A stretch of 8,113 bases of DNA from Piscirickettsiaceae bacterium (GTDB taxonomy: Bacteria > Pseudomonadota > Gammaproteobacteria > Thiomicrospirales > Thiomicrospiraceae), in NCBI GenBank assembly GCA_027019045.1, contig JALUXI010000227.1, positions 1 to 8,113 of the forward strand, in the 5' to 3' direction. This document shows, in pieces, positions 1-5,533 of the stretch. Every line of letters begins with the position of its first letter. Positions within the stretch are counted from its first letter, which is position 1. The position numbers were made by a program, and so were the translations under genes. A model generated the notes under the pieces. The model was not told the origin of the DNA and did not search any database. It saw nothing but the letters and a program-made list of their open reading frames with translations.

Positions 1-1122
1 GCCGTTGGCGTCGCTCAAAGCCTCATCTCAAACGAACTCAAAGAAGATTTTGCCGCCAAAATCAAAGCCGAATATGAACAGCTACGAGAAGAACGCAAAG
101 CCCGAGCCTCTCAGGTTAAACGCATCCCAATTAACAAAGCACGAGAAAATCCCGCCATTCCACTGGATGCATGGGAAGGTTATCAACCCGTTAAACCCCA
201 ATTCTTAGGCGAAAGAGTCATTGAGGATTTCCCGCTGGAAACCCTCTATGAGCACTTTGACTGGTCACCCTTCTTCCAAGCATGGGAATTGCATGGACTT
301 TTCCCTCGCATTTTGGATGACAAAATTATTGGGGAAGAAGCCCGCAAACTGTTTGCCGATGCTCAAGCCATGGCCGAACAGATTATGCAAGAGAAATGGC
401 TCACCGCCAAAGCGGTCTATGGCTTCTACCCCGCTAACCGAGTGGTGGATGACATTGAACTCTACACCGATGACAGCCGCACGGAAGTTTACAAAACCCT
501 ACACCATCTTCGCCAACAATCGGAGAAAAAACGAGGCGGTGCCAATAACTGTCTCTCAGACTTTATCGCTCCCAAAGAGACGGGTATTCAAGACTATGTC
601 GGTCTCTTTGCCTGTACCGCTGGGATAGGGATCGATGAACACATTGCCCGCTTTGAAGCCAAGCATGATGACTACAACGCCATTATGCTCAAAGCCTTAG
701 CCGACCGTTTTGCAGAAGCCTTTGCCGAAGTGCTGCACAAACAGGTACGCACCCAAGATTGGGGCTATGTGCCAGACGAAGCCTTAGACAATGAAGATTT
801 GATTAAAGAACGCTACCAAGGCATCCGTCCCGCTGCGGGCTATCCCGCCTGCCCCGACCATACCGAAAAAGGCATTATGTGGGAGATTCTCAAGCCCGAT
901 GAACGCATTGGACTCGAAATCACCTCCAGCTACGCCATGACCCCAACCGCTGCCGTCTCAGGCACCTACTTCTCCCACCCCGACTCCCGCTACTTCGGCG
1001 TCGGTTCAATCGGACGAGACCAAGTAGAAGATTACGCTCAACGCAAAGGCTGGAGTATCGAAGAAGCCGAAAAATGGCTCGCCCCTAATCTGGGCTATGA
1101 CCCTGAAGATTTTGCAAATTAA
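1..1122 (+). CDS. metH: Cobalamin-dependent methionine synthase, C-terminal part (5' end outside window)
   Basis: The reading frame is open from base 1 and encodes the last 373 residues of MetH, which transfers a methyl group from methyltetrahydrofolate to homocysteine through B12 in the cytoplasm. The first residues (AVGVAQSLIS) match the end of the cobalamin domain as in E. coli; the remainder is the reactivation domain, which binds S-adenosylmethionine. Visible landmarks are the NRVVDDIELY stretch (about residues 146-155 of the fragment), the HHLRQQ stretch, the AdoMet-binding motif RPAAGYPACPDHTEK starting at Arg276 (the counterpart of E. coli Arg1134), YFSHPDS, and the family's terminal WLAPNLGYDP. 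The E. coli enzyme has about 1,227 residues, so roughly two thirds of the gene lies upstream. The first in-frame ATG at 289 is internal to the domain, not a start. No hairpin terminator is evident after the stop. Confidence 0.97.
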   Translation, partial: AVGVAQSLISNELKEDFAAKIKAEYEQLREERKARASQVKRIPINKARENPAIPLDAWEGYQPVKPQFLGERVIEDFPLETLYEHFDWSPFFQAWELHGLFPRILDDKIIGEEARKLFADAQAMAEQIMQEKWLTAKAVYGFYPANRVVDDIELYTDDSRTEVYKTLHHLRQQSEKKRGGANNCLSDFIAPKETGIQDYVGLFACTAGIGIDEHIARFEAKHDDYNAIMLKALADRFAEAFAEVLHKQVRTQDWGYVPDEALDNEDLIKERYQGIRPAAGYPACPDHTEKGIMWEILKPDERIGLEITSSYAMTPTAAVSGTYFSHPDSRYFGVGSIGRDQVEDYAQRKGWSIEEAEKWLAPNLGYDPEDFAN

Positions 1123-1142
1123 ACCCAATAAATATGTATTCA

Positions 1143-1171
1143 TTGACAACCATAAAAACAAATAACATAAT
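1143..1171 (+). promoter_or_regulatory. Predicted sigma70-type promoter downstream of metH
   Basis: TTGACA (1143-1148) is a perfect -35 hexamer. It is followed after exactly 17 bases by CATAAT (1166-1171), five of six matches to the -10 consensus. Transcription would begin near 1178 and give the secreted protein gene at 1292 its own promoter, with a leader of about 114 nt. Seen by motif only. Confidence 0.6.
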
Positions 1172-1244
1172 GAAGAACAACATGATTGAAGTGGCATTGA
1201 CTATCACAATTGGAGCCTTGCTGATTTTTGCTTTAGGGTTATGA
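1170..1244 (+). CDS. Possible 24-aa single-helix membrane peptide (doubtful)
   Basis: A tiny frame encodes MKNNMIEVALTITIGALLI followed by FALGL and TGA. Most of it is one hydrophobic stretch long enough to span a membrane. A second ATG at 1182 would give a 20-residue version and has a weak purine-rich GAAG stretch just before it. The start at 1170 overlaps the -10 box of the predicted promoter, so a transcript from that promoter could only use 1182, almost leaderless. A transcript running on from metH could use either. I do not recognise a family. The hydrophobic pattern argues for a real peptide; the very short length and poor ribosome site argue against it. Confidence 0.28.
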   Translation: MKNNMIEVALTITIGALLIFALGL

Positions 1245-1291
1245 CAACAAAAACATCGCCATGATTAAGTTGATGAACAAAAGGAAACACC

Positions 1292-1693
1292 ATGTCGCTT
1301 AAACTATCTCACCTCCCCGTTTTCATTCTCTCTTCCGCCCTCTTCTCGCATCCCGCTCTTGCCCAAGACAACCGTTCAATGGGGCATTGGATGAATGACC
1401 AAATGCATTCTATGCAGCACTATTTCACTGATCGCAATGGTCAACGCATTTTTCAAGATGCCAAAGGGTTTTATAAATGGATGGGGAACGGTAAAACTCG
1501 TTATAAGTTCTATATCAATATGGATGTCGATGTTGACATGGATATGAGAATGAAAAACTGGTTTAAGCACCATCAAAAACATTTTGCTCAACAGCGCCAT
1601 CAAAACAACTGGCAAAACCAGCAGGGCTATAGACAAAATAGGGGTGGAAACTATTATCCATATCGTCAGCCATACACCCCCTATCAGCGTTAA
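1292..1693 (+). CDS. Secreted Met/His/Tyr-rich small protein, possibly sulfur-globule-like
   Basis: A 133-residue protein with a clear Sec signal peptide: hydrophobic core around residues 8-20, then PALA before a predicted cut at residues 24/25, so it is periplasmic or exported. The ribosome site AAAGGA lies a few bases before the ATG. The mature part begins rich in Met and His (GHWMNDQMHSMQHYF), has an alternating segment at 71-87 (YKFYINMDVDVDMDMRM), a His/Gln-rich middle (HHQKHFAQQRHQNNW), and a Gly/Tyr/Pro/Arg-rich tail from about 112. There are no cysteines. An alternating acidic/Met beta-like patch followed by a Tyr/Gly/Pro-rich tail recalls the structural proteins that coat periplasmic sulfur globules in sulfur bacteria. 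That is a compositional resemblance, not an identification. A metal-binding (Met/His) periplasmic protein is the main alternative. Confidence 0.8.
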   Translation: MSLKLSHLPVFILSSALFSHPALAQDNRSMGHWMNDQMHSMQHYFTDRNGQRIFQDAKGFYKWMGNGKTRYKFYINMDVDVDMDMRMKNWFKHHQKHFAQQRHQNNWQNQQGYRQNRGGNYYPYRQPYTPYQR

Positions 1694-1875
1694 AAGCTTA
1701 CACCCATTCTAACCAAGCGCTTTTAATGTGTGCTTCACATGAATCAGATGTTGGGAAAGTGGCTTCCAAATCAAACAATTCAGAAAAAGTACACAATCAG
1801 GGCATCTTAGCTTTTTTATCCACAAGTCTGCAAACCTGCACCTTGCTACCTCATACTGCCGTATGTAAAGCCCCC
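1694..1875. other. Intergenic stretch between convergent genes
   Basis: No gene is seen here. It holds a weak terminator-like arrangement in which TTAAAAGC at 1690-1697, including the stop codon, can pair with GCTTTTAA at 1719-1726 across a 21-nt loop. It also holds a small perfect hairpin CATAC-TGCC-GTATG at 1852-1865 close to the end of the leftward operon. Neither is followed by a convincing U-run, so termination here is plausible from position but not shown. Confidence 0.4.
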
Positions 1876-2064
1876 TTATAAATAAGCCAACATAGCCCCA
1901 GCAGTGAGTGCTAAAACAATCGTTAAACCCACAGCTAAACTATTTTGTTGTTTTTCTAATTTTGGGTAAGCCTGAACCATCCAGCCTGCCAATTGATTGG
2001 CAGGCTGAATCATAAAAAAGCCAATGGCGGTAGCAAAAACCAATGAAAGGATAAAAGGGGACAT
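1876..2064 (-). CDS. 62-aa two-helix membrane protein, last gene of the nor operon
   Basis: A 62-residue hydrophobic protein. One probable membrane helix spans residues 3-20 and a second about 41-61; they are joined by a polar loop containing QAYPKLEKQQNS. There are no cysteines and no motif I recognise. Its ATG lies three bases after the TAA of the 50-aa gene, and it has no strong ribosome site of its own, so it is probably translated by coupling. Its place at the end of a tight leftward run after norC-norB suggests an accessory role for the reductase or in the same stress response. That role is inference. The function is unknown. Confidence 0.62.
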   Translation of the reverse strand: MSPFILSLVFATAIGFFMIQPANQLAGWMVQAYPKLEKQQNSLAVGLTIVLALTAGAMLAYL

Positions 2065-2067
2065 CTT

Positions 2068-2220
2068 TTAGTCTTTATGCTTCTTTTTCTCACTAAAATA
2101 TATCCACACCATTGGTAGTATAATCAGCAAATGCAAAGTAATTGTCAGTGTCAAAGGCCCTTGATTAAGCCATGCAAAAATATTATTACAACTGACATCG
2201 GTACATTGTTGAACTAACAT
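2068..2220 (-). CDS. 50-aa single-helix membrane protein downstream of norB
   Basis: Reading leftward from the ATG at 2220, a 50-residue protein starts MLVQQCTDVSCNNIFAW, has one strongly hydrophobic helix at about residues 22-42 and ends in a charged tail (SEKKKHKD). The basic tail predicts the C-terminus inside the cytoplasm, leaving the N-terminus with its two cysteines (Cys6, Cys11) outside. A strong ribosome site (AGGAGA, about five bases before the ATG) makes this a convincing gene despite its length. It sits 57 bp after norB. In size and layout it resembles the small single-helix subunits of haem-copper oxidases such as CcoQ, but I see no sequence motif proving this relation. Confidence 0.68.
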   Translation of the reverse strand: MLVQQCTDVSCNNIFAWLNQGPLTLTITLHLLIILPMVWIYFSEKKKHKD

Positions 2221-2244
2221 CTGTTTCTCCTATTTCAATAAACG

Positions 2245-2266
2245 AGGCGTATCTTTTAATACGCCT
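2245..2266 (-). other. Intercistronic hairpin after norB
   Basis: AGGCGTAT (2245-2252) and ATACGCCT (2259-2266) form a perfect 8-bp stem with a 6-nt loop, 12 bp beyond the norB stop in the leftward transcript. Only a poor U-stretch follows (CGTTTATTG), so it may protect the norCB part of the message or attenuate the small downstream genes rather than act as a full terminator. Confidence 0.5.
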
Positions 2267-2277
2267 TCACATTTTAA

Positions 2278-3762
2278 TTAAGCCATTGTAGGGGTCACTG
2301 AAGCTGAGACCTGTGTATCATGTGTATCATTGGCTTGTGATTGCTTACGACCAATGGTGATCAAGTCAATAAATAGCAATACAAAGCCAACAAAAAACAC
2401 CACACCCATAATCAACCGCCAAGCTTGAGCTTGCACATACCAAGGCAACCCTTGAGCGGTAAAGAAGGCTTGCCAGCCACCGCCTAATTCAGCTCTTTCG
2501 ACCAGTACTTGCTCATAACCTGCAATCGTCAACGCAACTGTCATCCCTAAAATCCCCAAACAGAGCAGACCGATCGACCACTTTGTCAAGGCTGTCATTC
2601 TCATCGTTTTCAGTCCATAAGCACCTTGCACAACAAGATACATCATCCCAATCAGGATCGCCGCATAGGCGCCAAAGAATGCAAGGTGACCGTGTGCCGC
2701 AGTAAACTGTGTACCGTGTGTATAGATATTGACCTGAGGCAAGGTATGGAAAAAGCCCCAAATCCCTGCACCCAAGAAGTTCCCAAAGGCATTGATGGTA
2801 ATCCACGCCATGGCCGGGGTATTGGTAACCACATTTTTAATTTTATTTGCCTCACCATGCCCCTGCTCACGCCCCCAGTCATATAGCACATGGACAAACA
2901 TGGCAACCAATGGCACAGGTTCTAAGGAGCTAAAGAGTGCACCGATTTCCCACCAATATTCGGGGGTACCAATCCAGAAATAGTGATGTCCAAGCCCCAA
3001 AATTCCTGAACCAAACAGCATCAGCACCTCAATCCAAAGCCACATCTCTACAATCTGGCGTTTGGCACCAATAATCTTAATCAATGCATAAGCAGCAATG
3101 GCACCTACAAACACTTCCCAAGTCGCCTCTACCCACAAATGGATAACCCACCACCAGTAATATTGATCCACAGAGATATTATCGGTGTAAAACATCCCAG
3201 CTAAATAGAGTCCTGCCAATGCTAATAAATCGGCAATCAACACAGTCATAATGCCTGTCTTTTTCTCCGATTTCAGATAGGCACCCAAGATGTTGTAATA
3301 GAAAATCAACACGACCACTACAATGCCAATATCAGCCCAACGAGGTGCTTCAATATACTCTCGCCCTTCATTGATCAACCAAATAGAAGCTTCTGTTCCA
3401 GCCCCTACCTGAATCAAGAGATAAACCACCACAACCACAGCCACCGCCGCAGTCAACACATAAAAGCCTAACTCTCCTAGCTTAATCCCGACAGCTTCAT
3501 ATCCTGTCTCATCAGGCACCATATAGTAGACCGAACCAATCATGGCAAACAACAGCCACACTACCAGTGCATTAAGATGCACCATTCGTACGACACTAAA
3601 ATCTAGAATACCAAACAAAAAACTTGGATGTATAAATTGAATCGCTGCAATCAGCCCAACGACCAATTGAGCGGCAAACAGCACCAAAGCCACTGTGAAA
3701 TACTTCATCGCCAACCGCTTAGAAGGCGAATCAAATGCTGGATTGAGTAATTTAGTGAGCAT
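2278..3762 (-). CDS. norB: Nitric oxide reductase large subunit (cytochrome c-dependent type)
   Basis: A 494-residue integral membrane protein of the haem-copper oxidase superfamily with about 12 helices. It reduces two NO to N2O at a haem b3/non-haem iron centre in the cytoplasmic membrane. All expected ligands are visible. His62 (in MVHLN) and His359 bind the low-spin haem b, and His357 (AAHGHLAF) binds haem b3. His208 (HLWVEATWE), His259 and His260 (GLGHHYFWIG) bind FeB, with Glu212 the NOR-specific glutamate. Glu216 and Glu281 correspond to the conserved channel glutamates. There is no N-terminal quinol-oxidase extension, so this is the cNOR and not the quinol-dependent type. It is slightly longer than the usual 450-475 residues, with a polar Ser/Thr-rich C-terminal tail. 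Its ATG overlaps the end of norC by 11 bp, with a G-rich ribosome site inside norC. Confidence 0.95.
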   Translation of the reverse strand: MLTKLLNPAFDSPSKRLAMKYFTVALVLFAAQLVVGLIAAIQFIHPSFLFGILDFSVVRMVHLNALVVWLLFAMIGSVYYMVPDETGYEAVGIKLGELGFYVLTAAVAVVVVVYLLIQVGAGTEASIWLINEGREYIEAPRWADIGIVVVVLIFYYNILGAYLKSEKKTGIMTVLIADLLALAGLYLAGMFYTDNISVDQYYWWWVIHLWVEATWEVFVGAIAAYALIKIIGAKRQIVEMWLWIEVLMLFGSGILGLGHHYFWIGTPEYWWEIGALFSSLEPVPLVAMFVHVLYDWGREQGHGEANKIKNVVTNTPAMAWITINAFGNFLGAGIWGFFHTLPQVNIYTHGTQFTAAHGHLAFFGAYAAILIGMMYLVVQGAYGLKTMRMTALTKWSIGLLCLGILGMTVALTIAGYEQVLVERAELGGGWQAFFTAQGLPWYVQAQAWRLIMGVVFFVGFVLLFIDLITIGRKQSQANDTHDTQVSASVTPTMA

Positions 3763-4429
3763 GTGTCACCCCCGACCTAAAGTCATTGATTGTTTTAGAA
3801 AAATTCCGAGGAAAACCATTGGTATCTATCGCACTCATGTGCTTCAAAAAAGCCACGGTTGCCATCGCCTCATCATGAGTAATCCCTAAATTAGGCATTT
3901 TTCGTAGGTGCGTTGCATATTTAGGCGGATTCATTAAAAATTTCACCATCGCCTCTTCAGTAGAATTCGTCTGCGTAATAGCTTGCATCACTCCTCCTTT
4001 TTGCCATGCGGGATCCAACCAGGCTTTGGTCAAATCAGGCGCATAATAGGCACCATTTCCTAAGAGCGTATGGCAATTCATACAGTTTTTTGCCTGTACA
4101 GTCAGTTTTCCAGTGTGCAACAAAGCTTCTGCCTCTTCGGGTGACCAGATTTTGCCAAAAAATGGCTGTTGCTTGCCAATTACAGGAACCTCGTGACCAC
4201 GCTTTTGACTCATCTGATAATCAATCTTATAGTTGATAACCGTGGCTGCAGGCACCCGTTTGGTCACCCCATTTTTCAAATCCTCATCCGTCCCCATTTT
4301 GATTTGACTCAACGAATCAAAAGTTAAAAATATCAGCAGCACAACAGAAAACCCTGTCACCCATGCTGCCGACCTTCGCCAAAATGAGATACTGCTCCAT
4401 ACACTGTATGACTCTTTGGTTTCTGACAT
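3752..4429 (-). CDS. norC: Nitric oxide reductase cytochrome c subunit, enlarged form
   Basis: A 225-residue membrane-anchored monohaem cytochrome c that passes electrons to NorB from periplasmic donors. A single N-terminal helix (about 20-38) anchors it. The haem site is C116-M-N-C119-H120, followed by the family signature TLLGNGAYYAPDL. Met178 in RKMPNLGIT is the probable sixth ligand, and IDTNGFP near the end is also typical of NorC. I chose the ATG at 4429 (MSETKES) because AAGGAGG lies just before it; an ATG 14 codons upstream lies inside the preceding gene and lacks such a site. The protein is about 80 residues longer than the Pseudomonas form of about 146. Much of the excess lies between anchor and haem (residues 43-108, including RGHEVPVIGKQQPFFGKIW), with a smaller C-terminal extension. 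It is separated from the upstream gene by 10 bp and overlaps norB. Confidence 0.94.
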   Translation of the reverse strand: MSETKESYSVWSSISFWRRSAAWVTGFSVVLLIFLTFDSLSQIKMGTDEDLKNGVTKRVPAATVINYKIDYQMSQKRGHEVPVIGKQQPFFGKIWSPEEAEALLHTGKLTVQAKNCMNCHTLLGNGAYYAPDLTKAWLDPAWQKGGVMQAITQTNSTEEAMVKFLMNPPKYATHLRKMPNLGITHDEAMATVAFLKHMSAIDTNGFPRNFSKTINDFRSGVTHAH

Positions 4430-4439
4430 ACCGCCTCCT

Positions 4440-4760
4440 TTAAGCGTCATAACGCTTTTCTGAACTATCAATTAAATGAAAATAAATATGGGGCACAAAA
4501 AGATAAGCAATCATCGTAATCACTAATACCTTATAGGTGAATGCATTAGCCTGAATCAACACACTCAATTCATACAGACTCCACCCTTGTAACCCCCACA
4601 TAGCATACCCTGCTACCATTAAAAACCTCGGATAAAACTTCATTCTCGCCGCTGTAACCATCCCTGCATACATCGCTCCAAAGACAATCACCAAGGTTGC
4701 ATAAATGAAAATGGGCAAAAATTGAGCTGGCTGAATCGTTGGCCATACAATATATTCCAT
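4440..4760 (-). CDS. 106-aa three-helix membrane protein, first gene of the nor operon
   Basis: A 106-residue membrane protein beginning MEYIVWPTIQPAQFLPIF. Probable helices lie at about 14-36, 43-67 and 74-97, with a short basic loop (ARMKFYPR) between the first two and a charged tail (SSEKRYDA). I chose the ATG at 4760 because AAGGAGG occupies 4769-4775; an in-frame ATG 11 codons further upstream (4793) would place the gene's start inside the -10 box. It has no cysteines; His91 and His95 lie in the third helix. As the promoter-proximal gene, 10 bp before norC and with an excellent ribosome site, it is likely made in quantity with the reductase. Small membrane proteins are known in some nor clusters, for example NorH of Thermus, but I cannot show homology from sequence alone. 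The function is unknown. Confidence 0.82.
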   Translation of the reverse strand: MEYIVWPTIQPAQFLPIFIYATLVIVFGAMYAGMVTAARMKFYPRFLMVAGYAMWGLQGWSLYELSVLIQANAFTYKVLVITMIAYLFVPHIYFHLIDSSEKRYDA

Positions 4761-4792
4761 CGCTACCCCCTCCTTAAATTTCCTTGTTTTCA

Positions 4793-4798
4793 ATTATA
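4793..4798 (-). promoter_or_regulatory. nor operon -10 box
   Basis: On the minus strand 4798-4793 reads TATAAT, a perfect -10 hexamer. It predicts a start near 4786 and a short leader of about 26 nt containing AAGGAGG. The -35 position (about 4816-4821, ATTTTT) is poor, as expected for a promoter that depends on an activator. Confidence 0.68.
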
Positions 4799-4820
4799 GA
4801 CCTACCAAACTGAATAAAAA

Positions 4821-4834
4821 TTGACTCAAATCAA
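4821..4834. promoter_or_regulatory. FNR/DNR-family binding site of the nor promoter
   Basis: TTGAC-TCAA-ATCAA matches the FNR-type palindrome TTGAT-N4-ATCAA at nine of ten defined positions. Its centre (4827.5) is 41.5 bp from the start predicted independently from the -10 box, the classic class II activator position. FNR (oxygen) and DNR/NnrR (NO) proteins share this consensus, so the sequence does not tell which one acts. Confidence 0.75.
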
Positions 4835-4976
4835 AACGCTATCGCTTTTTTTAAAAAAAGTAAGTTAAACGGAATGACCGCCATAAAATAACCACAAATA
4901 CGCATAAACTTTACTAAGTAGAACACAGAAAAAACGACACATAAATAAAACTATTCCAAATAAAAAAAATTTCTTT

Positions 4977-5016
4977 TTGACCTAAGTCTCCATTCAAGTC
5001 AAAATATTCATATTTT
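4977..5016 (+). promoter_or_regulatory. Probable yeeE operon promoter with AT-rich palindromic operator
   Basis: TTGACC (4977-4982) could serve as -35 and CAAAAT (5000-5005), 17 bases on, as a weak -10. Overlapping this -10 and the presumed start is a perfect inverted repeat, AAAATAT-TC-ATATTTT (5001-5016). That placement suits a repressor. A looser repeat, TTGACCT and AAGTCAA (4977-4983 and 4996-5002), flanks the spacer. The regulator is unknown. Confidence 0.4.
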
Positions 5017-5034
5017 TCCTAAGGCACATTATTT

Positions 5035-5523
5035 ATGACAATAGAAGTTTGGTCACCCTATCTTGCTGGTTTTGCCATTGGGCTTTTTGTGATTCTCCAT
5101 TTTTGGATTATGGGGAAGCCAGCAGGTTGCTCCACAGGCTATGGGAACTTTTGTGGTTTAATCAACAAACGCATTCAATACTTCCACACAGGTGAATATC
5201 AAAACCTTTACAACAGCCGTCTTTGGTTTCTGCTCGGCATTCCAATCGGTGGCTTTCTCAGTGCTATGAGCTCACCTGAGCCTTGGCACTGGAGTTTTGA
5301 TTTTGGCATGTACAATGCAATCTTCCCACAAACAGCAGCGGGCATTGCACTCTGGCTGATTTTTGGCGGATTTCTTTTAGGCTTTGGAGCAAGATTGGCA
5401 GGTGCCTGCACAACGGGCCACGCTTTAGTTGGCGGAGCCATGCTCAATCCGCCTAGCTTGCTGGCAGGAGGGATATTCTTTATGAGTGCCTTCATCATGA
5501 CACAACTGCTTTACAATACTTAA
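5035..5523 (+). CDS. YeeE/YedE-family sulfur-compound permease, first half-subunit
   Basis: A 162-residue membrane protein with about four or five helices, half the size of the single-chain YeeE/TsuA thiosulfate carriers. It carries the family's two repeated cysteine motifs: GKPAGCSTGYGNFCG (27-41, Cys32 and Cys40) and GARLAGACTTGHALVGG (118-134, Cys125). In YeeE/TsuA such cysteines line the pore and pass thiosulfate along. Uptake of thiosulfate or a related reduced sulfur compound across the cytoplasmic membrane is therefore likely, though the exact substrate cannot be read from sequence. A weak ribosome site (AAGG, 5021-5024) precedes the ATG. The partner half follows after 10 bp, a split arrangement like PmpA/PmpB. 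It is transcribed away from the nor operon. Confidence 0.88.
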   Translation: MTIEVWSPYLAGFAIGLFVILHFWIMGKPAGCSTGYGNFCGLINKRIQYFHTGEYQNLYNSRLWFLLGIPIGGFLSAMSSPEPWHWSFDFGMYNAIFPQTAAGIALWLIFGGFLLGFGARLAGACTTGHALVGGAMLNPPSLLAGGIFFMSAFIMTQLLYNT

Positions 5524-5533
5524 AGGGACTTTC

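Larger units (their letters stand above)
4761..5034. other. Divergent control region between nor and yeeE operons
   Basis: A 274-bp AT-rich gap without a plausible gene. It holds the nor promoter and its FNR-type site on the left and a probable yeeE promoter with a palindrome on the right, entered separately. Between them at 4845-4860 is the self-complementary tract CTTTTTTTAAAAAAAG, which lies at about -59 to -74 of the nor start. This is where an A-tract could act as an UP element for RNA polymerase alpha. The remainder (4861-4970) shows only A-rich sequence. Confidence 0.6.

Noticed and set aside
221..628. Long plus-strand open frame of 135 codons overlapping metH
   Set aside because: It lies in another frame of metH, whose protein matches the family throughout; the alternative translation has no recognisable pattern.
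1376..1636. Minus-strand open frame opposite the secreted protein
   Set aside because: It is a mirror of the His/Met/Asp codons of the gene at 1292, which has a signal peptide and ribosome site; the antisense frame has neither.
2626..2983. Overlapping frames on both strands within norB
   Set aside because: norB is continuous and has every ligand; these are shadow frames.
4845..4860. CTTTTTTTAAAAAAAG as a terminator
   Set aside because: It is a palindrome without loop or GC stem and lies upstream of both operons, so it is better read as an A-tract upstream element.
4977..5002. TTGAC ... GTCAA as a second FNR-type site
   Set aside because: The half-sites are too far apart for the family's 4-bp spacer.
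5208..5498. Minus-strand open frame of 96 codons inside the first YeeE half
   Set aside because: It is antisense to a well-supported membrane protein and shows no domain or start signal.
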